A DNA stretch of 64,000 nt from Corynebacterium xerosis NBRC 16721 = ATCC 373 (GCF_001552415.1 NZ_BCRD01000004.1:62001-126000); one strand, 5' to 3'; counted from the stretch's first letter, positions 1 to 8,458 are shown. Program-made: numbers and translations. Notes: generated from the letters alone by a model not told the origin.

Positions 1-93
1 GACGAGCTCATCGTCGTCCACCAGGCCACGCGGCTGGACGATCGTCTCCGCTCGGTCGAGCTCACCGCGCAGGCGCTGGGCCTGGGCGCCTGA
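1..93 (+). CDS. C-terminal end of a probable luciferase-like (LLM class) flavin-dependent oxidoreductase, partial
   Basis: Only the last 30 codons are inside the window, ending at TGA 91-93. The visible tail (DELIVVHQATRLDDRLRS, then a short helix) resembles the end of LLM-class monooxygenases, where a 'vhdhadRLRSyeLlAe' helix follows the last strand of the TIM barrel. No catalytic or flavin-binding part is visible, so the assignment rests on this short tail alone. The next gene is convergent and ends 22 bp downstream. Confidence 0.45.
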   Translation, partial: DELIVVHQATRLDDRLRSVELTAQALGLGA

Positions 94-115
94 CCGGGGC
101 GCCTGACGGAAAAGC

Positions 116-1213
116 TCAGCGGACCCGCTTGCCGTAGGTCTCCGCGATCGCGGCGGCGGCGGCCTTCGCATGAGGGCCCAGGCCGGTGATGGTCGCGGAC
201 CCCGGCCCCGCCCAATCGCCGTATCCCACCAGGTGCAGGCCCGGAACGGCGGGCGCGCGGCCATCGAGCAGCGACCGCACCGGCCCCAGCGCCGGGCGGA
301 AGCCCGTGCACCAGATCAGGTGGTCGAAGCCGCCACCGCTGCCGTCGTCATCGCCACCACCGTCGCCATTCAGCTCGTCGAGCGAGTCGAACATCGGCGT
401 CGCCCGCAGCCGTCCCTCATCGCGGGCGGCGAGCACCTCGGGCAGCATCACGATGTCCCCCAACTGCGAATCCGCCCCAGGATCCTCCTCGCCGCGCAAG
501 ATCGCCAGCATCCGCTCCCGATTGCGGCGGAACAGCACCCGGCCGTCGACGTCATCGGGCATCCACTGCGGCTCGCGGCGCGTGAACCACGTGACCTCGG
601 CGACGTCCGTCAGCTCCGCCGCGATCTGCGCCGCCGAATTCGCCCCGCCGACCACCGCCACTCTCGTTCCCCGAAACGGTTCCACACCCGGGTAATTCGC
701 CGAATGCCACTGCTTGCCGACGAATCGTCCCGGCACCCGCGGCACGAACGGCGCGGACCACGTGCCGGTGGCGGCAACGACATGATCCGCGGTCCACGCC
801 CGATCCTCCGACCGGACGAGGAACCGGCCGGCGTGGGATTCCGGGGTGGACGAGGCGTCGTCAAGCGAAGAATCGCCTGCCCCGCCCCGGAACTCGACCC
901 GCGTGACGTGCACGGGGCGCTCGACGGGGATGTCGTAGCGGTCCTCGTACGCGCGCAGGTACTCGATGACGTGCGATGCCGGCGGGAACCCGTCGAACGG
1001 AGGCATCGGAATGCCCGGCAGGTTCGAGAACTCGGCGGTGGAAAACAGCGTCATCGACGGCCACACGTGCCGCCACGCGCCACCGGGACCGTCCTGATCG
1101 TCCAGGACCAGCACGTCGATGCCGGCGCGCAACAGGTAGCGGGCCGTGGCGAGTCCCGCCTGGCCGCCGCCGACGATGACCACCTGATGAGCGGGGGTCG
1201 AAGAGAGGGGCAT
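116..1213 (-). CDS. FAD/NAD(P)-binding flavoprotein monooxygenase-like oxidoreductase
   Basis: A 365-residue protein. The N-terminal FAD-binding Rossmann motif GGGQAG is at residues 15-20. A second dinucleotide-binding motif (VVGGANSAAQ, about residue 190) should bind NADPH, and an ATG-type linker (VVAATGTWS) sits between them. This two-dinucleotide layout is that of the flavin-containing monooxygenase/CzcO family, in which FAD reduced by NADPH oxygenates small organic or sulfur/nitrogen substrates. The substrate cannot be told. The ATG at 1213 lies 6 nt after a -10-like TAGTGT (complement of 1220-1225), so the transcript is probably leaderless. A Gly/Asp-rich insertion (GDGGGDDDGSGGG) near residue 285 looks like a flexible loop. 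One copy of the dispersed motif lies at 856-866 and is read as SLDD. Confidence 0.8.
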   Translation of the reverse strand: MPLSSTPAHQVVIVGGGQAGLATARYLLRAGIDVLVLDDQDGPGGAWRHVWPSMTLFSTAEFSNLPGIPMPPFDGFPPASHVIEYLRAYEDRYDIPVERPVHVTRVEFRGGAGDSSLDDASSTPESHAGRFLVRSEDRAWTADHVVAATGTWSAPFVPRVPGRFVGKQWHSANYPGVEPFRGTRVAVVGGANSAAQIAAELTDVAEVTWFTRREPQWMPDDVDGRVLFRRNRERMLAILRGEEDPGADSQLGDIVMLPEVLAARDEGRLRATPMFDSLDELNGDGGGDDDGSGGGFDHLIWCTGFRPALGPVRSLLDGRAPAVPGLHLVGYGDWAGPGSATITGLGPHAKAAAAAIAETYGKRVR

Positions 1214-1409
1214 GCCCCCACACTAAATTGATGTTCGTCTAAATGGGCGATAGCGTTTGATGCCCACGGGGGGATACGGCGGCCGGCCGAGCATCCGCCG
1301 GTCACGACGGTCAAAGCCAGCCAACGTCAGCCCGCGCCAGCCCGCGCGGCGCCCCCGGTAAGACGGCGCGTCCCCTGCGCGCCCCCTGTCAGAAGGGACC
1401 CTCACCACC

Positions 1410-2603
1410 ATGACCCGCGCCACCAGCCCGGGCCGCGTCGAATGGGCCGACGCCGCCAAGGCGATCTCCATCATCGGCGTCTGCGTGCTCCACGCCATCA
1501 TCGCCGTGCCCGGCGGTGACCAGACCACGTGGAAAGCCGTCTACCAGGTGCTCGACCCGATCCGGATGCCGCTGTTCTTCATGGTGTCCGGGCTGTTCGC
1601 CCACCGCGTGATCACGCGCAGCCTGCCCGACCTGTTCTTCCGGCGCATCTGGTTCCTGCTGGTGCCGTACCTGGCGTTCAAGGGGCTGAACGCCGGGCTC
1701 CGCGAGATCGTCGACCCCGGCTACCAGACCATGCGCGAGTTCCTCCGCTCCGTCGTCGTCGGCGACCCGGGGCTGTGGTTCCTGTACGCGTTGATGGCGT
1801 TCAACCTCATTGCATGGTTGCTGCGGAAGGTGCCGCCGGCGCTGGTGGTGGCGTTGTCGTTCGTGCCGGGGCTGGCGTACGGAGCGCTGCGGCTCGACGA
1901 GTTCGAGACGTTCAACGAGATCAACCACATCGTCCTCTACCTGCCGGCGTTCATGATCGGCCTGCACGCTCGTCGGCTGTGGCTTCGGTTGGGCGAGGCC
2001 GCCGATCCCGACCGGTCGCGATCCCCGTTCGCCGCGTACGCCGTCGCGGCGCTGGCGGCGGGCGCGTACCTGTCGTGGTGGGTGCTCGACGCCACGACCA
2101 CGGGGTTCCTGGGCTACGTCATCGGCCGCATGAGCGGCGTGGTGCTGGCGGTGCCCATCGCGATCGTTGCGGCCGTGCACCTGTCGAAGGTGCCGGTCGT
2201 CTCACGGGTGCTCGGCGAGATCGGCCGCAACACGCTCCCGATCTACGTCTCGCACCCCATCGCGATCTGGATGGTCGGCGCGCCGCTGGGGGATTTCGTC
2301 GTCGCCCGCGGCGCCGGGTCCTTTGCCGAGGCCGATGTCCGCATCCTGCTCAACCTGCTGCTGTGCGTGATGGCCGGTTTCGGCATGTACGTGGTGGGCA
2401 AGATCCCGGTGCTCAATTGGGCGCTGTACCCGCCGTCGCTGCCGAGGGGGCGGGCGAACCGGGTGCCCGGTGGGCGTCGTCGAGCATCCGCCGCCCCGCA
2501 TGAGCCGGAGCGTCCCCGCATCGCCCGCCGCCGCATCGCCCGTCCGGCCGTCGACCAGCTTCGCGAGCCCTCCCGGCGCGACCTTTCAGGCCCCCGGAAT
2601 TAA
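1410..2603 (+). CDS. Acyltransferase 3 family membrane protein
   Basis: A 397-residue polytopic membrane protein with about ten hydrophobic segments. The N-terminus (RVEWADAAKAISIIGVCVLH, ending at His28) and the following RMPLFFMVSGLF carry the signature of acyltransferase family 3, which moves acyl groups such as acetyl or succinyl onto extracytoplasmic sugars or lipids. In corynebacteria such proteins can modify envelope glycans, but the acceptor here is unknown. The last 60 or so residues are Arg/Pro-rich and probably cytoplasmic. The ATG follows an AGAAGGGA ribosome-binding site. The gene stands alone: its upstream neighbour is divergent and a tRNA follows. Confidence 0.85.
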   Translation: MTRATSPGRVEWADAAKAISIIGVCVLHAIIAVPGGDQTTWKAVYQVLDPIRMPLFFMVSGLFAHRVITRSLPDLFFRRIWFLLVPYLAFKGLNAGLREIVDPGYQTMREFLRSVVVGDPGLWFLYALMAFNLIAWLLRKVPPALVVALSFVPGLAYGALRLDEFETFNEINHIVLYLPAFMIGLHARRLWLRLGEAADPDRSRSPFAAYAVAALAAGAYLSWWVLDATTTGFLGYVIGRMSGVVLAVPIAIVAAVHLSKVPVVSRVLGEIGRNTLPIYVSHPIAIWMVGAPLGDFVVARGAGSFAEADVRILLNLLLCVMAGFGMYVVGKIPVLNWALYPPSLPRGRANRVPGGRRRASAAPHEPERPRIARRRIARPAVDQLREPSRRDLSGPRN

Positions 2604-2685
2604 CTCCTGAACTGGGGATTTGTTCGGTGCCGGGGCGCGGGGTATCGTTACATCCCGTTGCACGGGCCAAGCCCGGACAGCGAAT

Positions 2686-2758
2686 GCGCCCGTAGCTCAA
2701 CGGATAGAGCATCTGACTACGGATCAGAAGGTTAGGGGTTCGAATCCCTTCGGGCGCA
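2686..2758 (+). tRNA. tRNA-Arg (anticodon ACG)
   Basis: The acceptor arms GCGCCCG (2686-2692) and CGGGCGC (2751-2757) pair perfectly. The anticodon arm CTGAC-TACGGAT-CAG carries ACG, and the T-arm contains GGTTCGAATCC. CCA is not encoded. A TATCGT hexamer about 40 nt upstream could be its -10 element. Confidence 0.95.
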
Positions 2759-2908
2759 CGGTTGCCCCGGCAGACATCGTCTGCCGGGGTTTTCGTCGCC
2801 GGGGTTAGGTGCATCGCGACGCTTCGCGGGACCGGCTCGGGTTTGCTTGACGACGGTCGGCGTGGAACATCTGCTGTCGGATCCGTCTCGGCGATGTTAC
2901 TTCGGGCG

Positions 2909-3309
2909 ATGAAAGATAAGCCACCGGGCAATGGCGGCGGCCGATTCGGACAATCGGGCCAGCTGGGCCCGTCGGGCCCCTACGGGCGGGGGGCCGGGGT
3001 GGGGCGGCGAGCTGGCCCCTGCGGTCAGCAGGTCCAGCCGGGGCAGCCCGGCCCGTACGGTGCCGCGTTCCAGCCGGGACCGTATGGTCCGTACGGCCCG
3101 CAGGGGCGCAGGGCCTCGGCTCCCAGGGGGCTCGTGACGGCGGGCAGAAGAAGTTCCCGTGGAAGATCGTGCTGGCCATCGCGGCGGTGCTGGTCGTCGT
3201 GCTGGGCACCACGGTGATCGCCGATGTGGCGCGGAACGCCAACGATCTGACTACGCGTACTCCCATGACTCAGGCCCCGGCTCCGTGCCCGGGTCGGGGC
3301 AGGACATGA
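2909..3309 (+). pseudogene. Small Gly/Pro/Tyr-rich single-membrane-span protein, interrupted by a frameshift
   Basis: From ATG 2909 (or the in-frame ATG 2894) the frame encodes a Gly/Pro/Tyr/Gln-rich stretch with repeats of GPYGP and PGQPGPYG. Just after GPYGPQG (near 3102-3110, in a GGGG run) this frame turns into nonsense. The frame shifted by -1 continues sensibly as AQGLGSQGARDGGQKKFPWK, one strong membrane helix (IVLAIAAVLVVVLGTTVIA) and a short tail ending at TGA 3307-3309. A single missing G would explain it: a real mutation, a sequencing error, or less likely programmed frameshifting. A Pro/Gly-rich cytoplasmic head plus one C-terminal helix is common among actinobacterial envelope proteins. 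No function can be assigned. Confidence 0.6.
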
Positions 3310-3311
3310 AT

Positions 3312-3358
3312 GCGCCGGGCCGTCGCAAAGCAACTTTCGCTTTACGACGGCCCGGCGC
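3312..3358 (+). terminator. Long hairpin made of two inverted copies of the dispersed motif
   Basis: The arms 3312-3325 and 3345-3358 are perfect complements (GCGCCGGGCCGTCG). After one C/A mismatch they continue as AAAGC/GCTTT, leaving a 7-nt loop. Each arm contains one copy of CGTCG[CT]AAAGC. The hairpin follows the stop of the small membrane protein directly and faces the end of ddh, so it may act as a bidirectional terminator, although no T-run follows. Confidence 0.6.
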
Positions 3359-3373
3359 CTCCGCGTTTTCGCC

Positions 3374-4330
3374 CTACACGTCGTTCTTGATCAGCTCGTC
3401 CAGCGGCGTCTGCGACAGCAGGTAGGGGGCGATCTCCAGGACCGTGCGGGCGCCGCGCTCACCGGCCTCGCGCAGGCGGTGCGCCGCGCGACCGTAGGCG
3501 ACCTGCACCGCGGCGGTGAAGTCGGGGTTGCGCTCCAGCTCCAGGCCGAACTCGATGACGTGGCGCGACGTGCCGGCGCGGCCCTGCGTCACCACGTTGC
3601 CGCCGTGGGGCATGCCCTGGTGGTCGCGCTCGAACTCCTCGTCGGAGATGAAGTCGACGATGGTCTCGTAGCCGACGAAGTAGTCCGGCATGGTCACGAT
3701 CGCCTCGCGGATCGCATCCTGGTCGGCCTCGTCCGCGACGATGTAGCAGTGGCGGATGTGGCACTTCTTGGCGTCCAGGTCGCCGCCCTCGCCGCGCTTG
3801 ACCGCGGCGATCGCGTCGGGGTTGGGCTTGGTGTACTGCACGCCCTTCTTCACGCCCGGCACGCGGCGCACCGCGTCGGAGTGGCCCTGCGACAGGCCCG
3901 GTCCCCAGAACGTCATCTGGTCCGCGCCCGGCAGCACCGCCGCGCCGTAGACGCGGTTGAGCGAGAAGAAGCCCGGGTCCCAGCCGGTGGAAATGACCGC
4001 GACCTGGTCGCCGGCGCGGGCGGCGGCGTCCATGGCCTCGCGGTGGCGGGGGATGTCGCGGTGATTGTCGTAGGTGTCGACGGTCGTGTACAGCTTCGCC
4101 AGCTCCGGCGCCTGTTCCGGCACGTCGGTGGCCGAGCCGAGGCAGATGAACAGCACGTCGACGTCGTCCGCGTGCTCGTCGACGTCCGCCGCCGGCAGCA
4201 CCTTCGCGTCGGTGTCCAGGGAATCGCGGCGCGAAAACACGCCGACGAGCTCCATGTCGGGCTGGTCGGCGATGACGCGCTCGACGCTGCGGCCGAGGTT
4301 TCCGTAACCGATGATGGCGGCGCGGATCAT
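3374..4330 (-). CDS. ddh: meso-Diaminopimelate D-dehydrogenase
   Basis: A 318-residue protein, close to the 320 residues of the C. glutamicum enzyme. It carries the NADPH-binding GYGNLG motif at residues 8-13 and the Ddh-typical stretches STGWDPGFFSLNR, FWGPGLSQGHSDA and GGNVVTQGRAGTSRH. The enzyme makes meso-2,6-diaminopimelate in one step by reductive amination of tetrahydrodipicolinate, supplying lysine and peptidoglycan beside the succinylase route; it is typical of corynebacteria. The ATG at 4330 is preceded by GAAAGGA. The same frame stays open far upstream, but that part is only the shadow of tyrA. It probably stands alone, as tyrA upstream has its own start and a 70-bp gap. Confidence 0.97.
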   Translation of the reverse strand: MIRAAIIGYGNLGRSVERVIADQPDMELVGVFSRRDSLDTDAKVLPAADVDEHADDVDVLFICLGSATDVPEQAPELAKLYTTVDTYDNHRDIPRHREAMDAAARAGDQVAVISTGWDPGFFSLNRVYGAAVLPGADQMTFWGPGLSQGHSDAVRRVPGVKKGVQYTKPNPDAIAAVKRGEGGDLDAKKCHIRHCYIVADEADQDAIREAIVTMPDYFVGYETIVDFISDEEFERDHQGMPHGGNVVTQGRAGTSRHVIEFGLELERNPDFTAAVQVAYGRAAHRLREAGERGARTVLEIAPYLLSQTPLDELIKNDV

Positions 4331-4401
4331 GGGGGTCCTTTCGTCGGAGCTCCCGCGTCGGGCGCGGGAATCGTGTCGACCCCCAGGGTAAACGGTGCGG
4401 C

Positions 4402-5424
4402 CTAGAAGATCTCGATGCGCCCGCCGAGCTCCTGGGCGTGCTCCAATTCGCCGATCCAGTCGCCGGCGCCGGGGCTGACCCGGATGACCGGGCGGTGCGA
4501 CAGCTTCACGCCACCGTCGAGGACGCGGGTGCCGGATCGGGCGCGGTAGCGGCCGTGGGCCTGGAAACCCGCTTCGGACAGGGCCGCGGCCGTGCCCTCG
4601 CCGACCAGTTCGTCGCGGGCGGCGGACAGCAGCGCGATGGCCTCGTCGACGGCCTCGACGACGGGGGCGACGTTGTTCTCGCACCACGAGCGCACCATGT
4701 CCGGTTCCGCACCGGCGACGCGCGTGCCGTCGCGGAACGACCCCGCGGCCAGCGACAGCGTCAGCGGGCCACCGTCGTCGCCGACCACGGCCAGCGCGTA
4801 CGCCAGCAGGTGCGGCATGTGGGAGATGCGGGCGACGGCGCGGTCGTGGTCGTCGGCCAGGGCCGGGATCACCTCGGAGCGCACCAGCTTGCCCAGCGCC
4901 ACGACGTCGCGGAAGGTCCGCGTCCACGACTCCGGAACCTCCGTCCCGCCGCGCCGGGCGTCGTCGGCCCGGTCGAAACAGACGACCCACGCCGCGCCGT
5001 CGTAAAGCCCCGTCCTGGTGGCGTCCCACCCGGACTCCTCCGACCCGGCCATCGGGTGCGCGCCCACGTACCGGTCGCCCATGCCGCGCGCATTGACCTC
5101 GTCGAGGATCGCGCGCTTGACGCTGACGACGTCGGTGATGCCGCAATCCGGCGCATGCTCGGCGATCTGGTCCAGCAACCCGCCGACGGCGAACATGGGC
5201 ACGCCGACGACCAACAGCGCCCGGTCCTCCTGGGCCCGGCGCAGCACGGCGGTCAGATCCGTCGACGCGTCGAAGCCTTCGGCGGTGGCGGCCTCCGCAG
5301 TCGCAGCCGAGCGATTCCACCCGTAGACCGGCGCATTCGCCTCGGCGAGGTCGCGCATGAGCGATCCGCCGATCAGCCCGAGTCCGAGGATGCAGGTCGG
5401 TGTGGCGAGAGAGTCGTTGGTCAC
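4402..5424 (-). CDS. tyrA: Prephenate dehydrogenase
   Basis: A 340-residue protein from GTG 5424. The NAD(P)-binding motif GLGLIGGS is at about residues 14-21, followed by the TyrA landmarks HPMAGSEESG and SHMPHLLAYALA. It converts prephenate (or arogenate in corynebacteria) by oxidative decarboxylation towards tyrosine. GTG 5424 was chosen because CATCCT, a likely -10, sits 6 nt before it and no Shine-Dalgarno is present; an in-frame GTG at 5445 is the alternative. The gene is divergent from the tadA-linked gene at 5463. One dispersed motif (4998-5008) is read as LYD. Confidence 0.93.
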   Translation of the reverse strand: MTNDSLATPTCILGLGLIGGSLMRDLAEANAPVYGWNRSAATAEAATAEGFDASTDLTAVLRRAQEDRALLVVGVPMFAVGGLLDQIAEHAPDCGITDVVSVKRAILDEVNARGMGDRYVGAHPMAGSEESGWDATRTGLYDGAAWVVCFDRADDARRGGTEVPESWTRTFRDVVALGKLVRSEVIPALADDHDRAVARISHMPHLLAYALAVVGDDGGPLTLSLAAGSFRDGTRVAGAEPDMVRSWCENNVAPVVEAVDEAIALLSAARDELVGEGTAAALSEAGFQAHGRYRARSGTRVLDGGVKLSHRPVIRVSPGAGDWIGELEHAQELGGRIEIF

Positions 5425-5454
5425 TTGACAAGGATGACACACCACGACTAGCGT
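5425..5454 (+). promoter_or_regulatory. Promoter for the tadA operon, leaderless
   Basis: A perfect TTGACA (5425-5430) is followed after 18 bp by TAGCGT (5449-5454). ATG 5463 begins 8 nt after the -10, so transcription should start at or just before the first codon. The -35 box abuts the tyrA GTG on the other strand. Confidence 0.65.
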
Positions 5455-5462
5455 GGGGTGGC

Positions 5463-6044
5463 ATGAGCACGACTTTTCCGGGGCCTTCGCGCCCCGACCA
5501 GGACCCGCGCGGCGACGACGACGATCGCTCGTACGCGGTGGCGGTCATCCAGGGCGATGACGGCTGGTCCGTGCGCGAGCTCGGCGACGCGGCGCTGGAT
5601 TCCCTCGCCGACGCCACCGCGCAGATGCGCCGCCTGCGCGCCGAGCGGGCGTCGTTCGCGATGCTCAACATCGACGACGACTACTTCATCCTTTTGCGCC
5701 CGATGCCGGGCGGCGTGCGCGTTTTGCTTTCCGACGCCACCGCGGCCGTGACCGACGACATCGCCGCGGACGTCATGGACGAGCTCGACGAGGACATCCC
5801 CGACCTCGACGAAGACGAGCTGGACGACGTCGACTCGTGGCCGGAGGGCGACCTGGAGATTCTGTCGGACCTCGGGGTGGCCGAGGACGTGCTGTCGGTG
5901 ATCTGCGACGACCAGTCGTTGTGGGCGTCGGAGCAGCTCCACGCCATCGCCGCCGAGCTGGGCTTCGAGGAAGCGCTCGCCGACGAGACCGGCGTGGAGG
6001 TCGACGACGCCGACGACGGTGGCGACGGGGATGACGACGACTGA
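5463..6044 (+). CDS. tRNA adenosine deaminase-associated protein
   Basis: A 193-residue, strongly acidic protein without membrane segments. An actinobacterial family is always found just before tadA and is named after it; its role is not known. The body (SYAVAVIQGDDGWSVREL and the segment FAMLNIDDDYFILLRP) is flanked by Asp/Glu-rich runs, including a C-terminal DDADDGGDGDDDD. ATG 5463 was chosen over upstream in-frame starts because of the leaderless promoter. Its end overlaps the start of tadA, suggesting translational coupling. Confidence 0.85.
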   Translation: MSTTFPGPSRPDQDPRGDDDDRSYAVAVIQGDDGWSVRELGDAALDSLADATAQMRRLRAERASFAMLNIDDDYFILLRPMPGGVRVLLSDATAAVTDDIAADVMDELDEDIPDLDEDELDDVDSWPEGDLEILSDLGVAEDVLSVICDDQSLWASEQLHAIAAELGFEEALADETGVEVDDADDGGDGDDDD

Positions 6045-6558
6045 CGGAGACGCCGGCGGCGGGAGCGGCGGACCCGGCGGGGGAGCACTGCCGCGCCCGG
6101 ACGCCGACCTGCGCGACGAGGCGTGGATGCGCCTGGCCATCGACGTCGCCCGGCGCACCCCGCCCGGCGACGTGCCGGTCGGCGCGATCGTCGTGGGCCC
6201 GGATGGCACGGTGGTGGCGGAGGCGTCGAATCGTCGTGAAGCAGACGCCGACCCGCTGGCCCACGCCGAAGTCCTGGCCATCCGGGCCGCCGCCCGCGCG
6301 CACGGCGACGGCTGGCGGCTGGAGGACTGCACCCTGGTGGTGACGCTGGAACCGTGCGTCATGTGCGCCGGCACCGCCGTCATGGCCAGGGTCGGGCGGA
6401 TCGTGTTCGGCGCGTGGTCGCCGAAGACCGGGGCGTGCGGGTCGATCGCCGACGTCGTGCGCGACCCCGCCCATCCCTTCGCGCCGCACGTGCGCGGGGG
6501 CGTGCTGGCCGGCGAGTGCGAGGACCTGCTGCCGGAGTTTTTCCGCGGCAAGCGGTGA
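6031..6558 (+). CDS. tadA: tRNA(adenine34) deaminase
   Basis: A 175-residue cytidine/deoxycytidylate deaminase fold. The zinc-binding and catalytic motifs are HAE at residues 78-80 and PCVMC with Cys109 and Cys112. It converts A34 to inosine in tRNA-Arg(ACG); that substrate tRNA is encoded at 2686-2758 in this window. The N-terminal 25 residues are a Gly-rich extension. ATG 6031 overlaps the end of the preceding gene; GTG 6019 in the same frame is an alternative start. Confidence 0.93.
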   Translation: MTTTDGDAGGGSGGPGGGALPRPDADLRDEAWMRLAIDVARRTPPGDVPVGAIVVGPDGTVVAEASNRREADADPLAHAEVLAIRAAARAHGDGWRLEDCTLVVTLEPCVMCAGTAVMARVGRIVFGAWSPKTGACGSIADVVRDPAHPFAPHVRGGVLAGECEDLLPEFFRGKR

Positions 6559-6699
6559 CGGCGCACCCGCCGGGGCTTCGAAAGTGCGGTGACGGGGCGG
6601 TAACGGTTCGGCCAAAAGGCGGGAACGTTCATGGCGAGGTCCGATGAATCGCGTTTATCGTCGTTGGTGAAACGTCAGCGAAATCGTTAGGAGACCAAC

Positions 6700-6894
6700 A
6701 TGGGTGACTTCCAGAACAAGGCCGACGAGCTGGGCGGCAAGGCGAAGGAAACCGCCGGCAAGGCCACCGGCAACGACAACCTCGAGAACGAGGGCAAGGG
6801 CGACCAGGTCAAGGCCAACGCCAAGCAGGGCGTCGAGGACGCCAAGGACAAGGTGACCGAGGGCCTGGGCAAGCTCAAGGGCGACGACCGCTAG
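6700..6894 (+). CDS. CsbD family small stress-type protein
   Basis: A 64-residue hydrophilic protein with the CsbD pattern: KADELGGKAKETAGKATGN, then a second related repeat (KANAKQGVEDAKDKVTEGLGKLKGD). CsbD proteins are small, abundant, largely disordered proteins often induced by general stress; their molecular role is unknown. The ATG is preceded by a good AGGAG (GTTAGGAGACCAAC). Monocistronic by position. Confidence 0.9.
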   Translation: MGDFQNKADELGGKAKETAGKATGNDNLENEGKGDQVKANAKQGVEDAKDKVTEGLGKLKGDDR

Positions 6895-7023
6895 TCGATC
6901 GCCGGTCCCCTCCGGCATTTCACGATCGGGCCACCGCATGCCGCGGTGGCCCGTTTCGCTGGGCGGAATCGCCGTGACCTGGCGATTTGTCCGCCGGGGG
7001 CGCACTCCGATAAGTTCTTTCGC

Positions 7024-7114
7024 GGTGGCGTGTCCGAGCGGCCGAAGGTGCTCGCCTCGAAAGCGAGTGTTGGGTAACCCCCAACCGAGGGTTCAAATCC
7101 CTCCGCCACCGCCA
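7024..7114 (+). tRNA. tRNA-Ser (anticodon CGA)
   Basis: The acceptor GGTGGCG (7024-7030) pairs with CGCCACC (7104-7110), followed by G and an encoded CCA. The anticodon arm CTCGC-CTCGAAA-GCGAG reads CGA. A long variable arm (GTGTTGGGTAACCCCCAAC) marks it as a class II tRNA. Confidence 0.95.
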
Positions 7115-7117
7115 ATG

Positions 7118-7154
7118 ATCCCCCCGCCTGCTTGTGCAGGTGGGGGGATTTTTT
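7118..7154 (+). terminator. Intrinsic terminator after tRNA-Ser
   Basis: The stem ATCCCCCCGCCTGC/GCAGGTGGGGGGAT (7118-7149, one mismatch) is followed by a run of six T. Confidence 0.9.
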
Positions 7155-7227
7155 CGTGCCCGGATCAGCCGTAGGTGAATCGCGTCTGCCCACGTTTTGC
7201 CCACAATCACCGCTCGCCGTGCCGGGA

Positions 7228-7305
7228 CGTCGCAAAGTAGTGCCACCATTCCGCGAACCCGCAGGTCGCCACTTTCGGGCCGCGCAAAATGTGGGCTTTC
7301 CGACG
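7228..7305 (+). repeat. 78-bp intergenic element, copy A
   Basis: It starts with CGTCGCAAAGT and ends with GCTTTCCGACG, two inverted copies of the dispersed motif. Inside it carries AGTGCCACC, GCGAACCCGC and the core GGTCGCCACTTTCGGGC. Copies B (8537), C (40606) and D (61878, inverted) share length and internal order. It lies between tRNA-Ser and the lipoprotein gene. Confidence 0.75.
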
Positions 7306-7442
7306 CCCGCGGCCCTGATCCGAGTTCGCGGCCCCGATCCGCTGCCCGTGACCCGGCTTCGACATGCGCGGCCTCGATCCGCCGCCGCGCGCCGCCATTC
7401 GCCGCCGGATGGGGGGGGTAGTCATGTTCACTGCACGTAAGT

Positions 7443-7489
7443 CCGGACGCTTCCGGCTTTTCGTTGCACGGATCCTCGGAAGCGTCCGG
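7443..7489 (+). repeat. 13-bp perfect inverted repeat
   Basis: The arms CCGGACGCTTCCG (7443-7455) and CGGAAGCGTCCGG (7477-7489) are separated by 21 nt in the intergenic stretch before the lipoprotein gene. No T-run follows. It could be an operator or an RNA hairpin. Apart from this and element A, I see no gene in 7155-7708. Confidence 0.6.
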
Positions 7490-7708
7490 GGTTGGGTGCA
7501 GTCCCGCCGGCTGGCGTGATCTCGGGCGCCCACCCGCCCCGAAAAGTGGTCGGCTGCGCCGGGCTGCCCGTTACCATGGTTCACACGGAGAAAATATTGG
7601 GCGTCGAGCGCTGAAGCCGTGACCGGAGTGACGGGAGCGGTGGCTGCAGCAGTGATTGAAGTGGTGCCGACGAAGTGGCCGACTGAGGAAGCGGATGAAG
7701 GGAACGTC

Positions 7709-8458
7709 ATGACGAAGATGCGAATGGGCAAGCGCGCGAGGATCGCCGTGGCGGGAGCGTCGGCGATGGCGCTGCTGCTGGCCGGCTGCGGCTCGGGCGA
7801 CGAGGGCGACGAGGGCGACGCCACCACGGATACGAACACCACCACGAACACGGCTACGGAGTCGGCGCAGGAGTCGGCGCAGGACGGGACCACCGACTCC
7901 GAGACCGCCGCCGCCGAAACTTCCACCGCCGAGGACACCGCCACCGAGACGGCGGCGGCCGGCGAATGCGCCCCCGCGACCGTCGCCGTCGAGGAAGCCG
8001 GCGGCGCCGACGGAGGCCCGACCTTCGGCGTCCCCCTCCCCGACGGCTGGAATCGCGTCGGCGAATTCGAGAGCGACATGATCCCCCTCGCCCTCGCGAA
8101 CCAGGGTCTGTCCGCGGACGGCTTCACCCCGACCGCGGTGCTGACCATCGAGCCGTCGCAGGTCGGCGGCGAGCAGGAGTTCGATCGGCAGCTGGCGATG
8201 GTCGAGCAGCTCGGCCGCCCGGGGACCGTGACCGAACGGGAGCCGGGCACGACCTGCGGCCACGAGAGCCAGGTCATCGAGTACGAGATGGAGGGCCCGA
8301 ACGGCATCGTCACGGCCGTGACCGCGTTGATCGTCAGCGTTCCGGTCGCCGATGGCTTTATGACGGCCGTCCTCAGCGCCCAGTCCGCAGATGCGGACAA
8401 CGCCGATTACGCCGAGGGGCTGCGGACCATGGTCGACGAGTTCCAGGTCAAGAGTTAG
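7709..8458 (+). CDS. LpqN/LpqT-like lipoprotein
   Basis: A 249-residue protein with a lipoprotein signal: a basic N-terminus, a hydrophobic core and the lipobox LLAGC with Cys27. A Thr/Glu/Ala-rich linker (residues 30-75) leads to a folded domain beginning FGVPLPDGWNRV, the typical opening of the mycobacterial LpqN/LpqT domain. It is expected on the outer face of the membrane. LpqN proteins in mycobacteria interact with mycolate-export and envelope factors, and here the next gene is an MmpL transporter, which fits. ATG 7709 is preceded by AAGGGAA; upstream in-frame extensions have no start signal. Confidence 0.75.
   Translation: MTKMRMGKRARIAVAGASAMALLLAGCGSGDEGDEGDATTDTNTTTNTATESAQESAQDGTTDSETAAAETSTAEDTATETAAAGECAPATVAVEEAGGADGGPTFGVPLPDGWNRVGEFESDMIPLALANQGLSADGFTPTAVLTIEPSQVGGEQEFDRQLAMVEQLGRPGTVTEREPGTTCGHESQVIEYEMEGPNGIVTAVTALIVSVPVADGFMTAVLSAQSADADNADYAEGLRTMVDEFQVKS

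Noticed and set aside
4331..5671. Possible N-terminal extension of ddh through tyrA
   Set aside because: The ddh start at 4330 has a ribosome-binding site and gives the family length; the upstream frame is antisense-type composition within tyrA territory.
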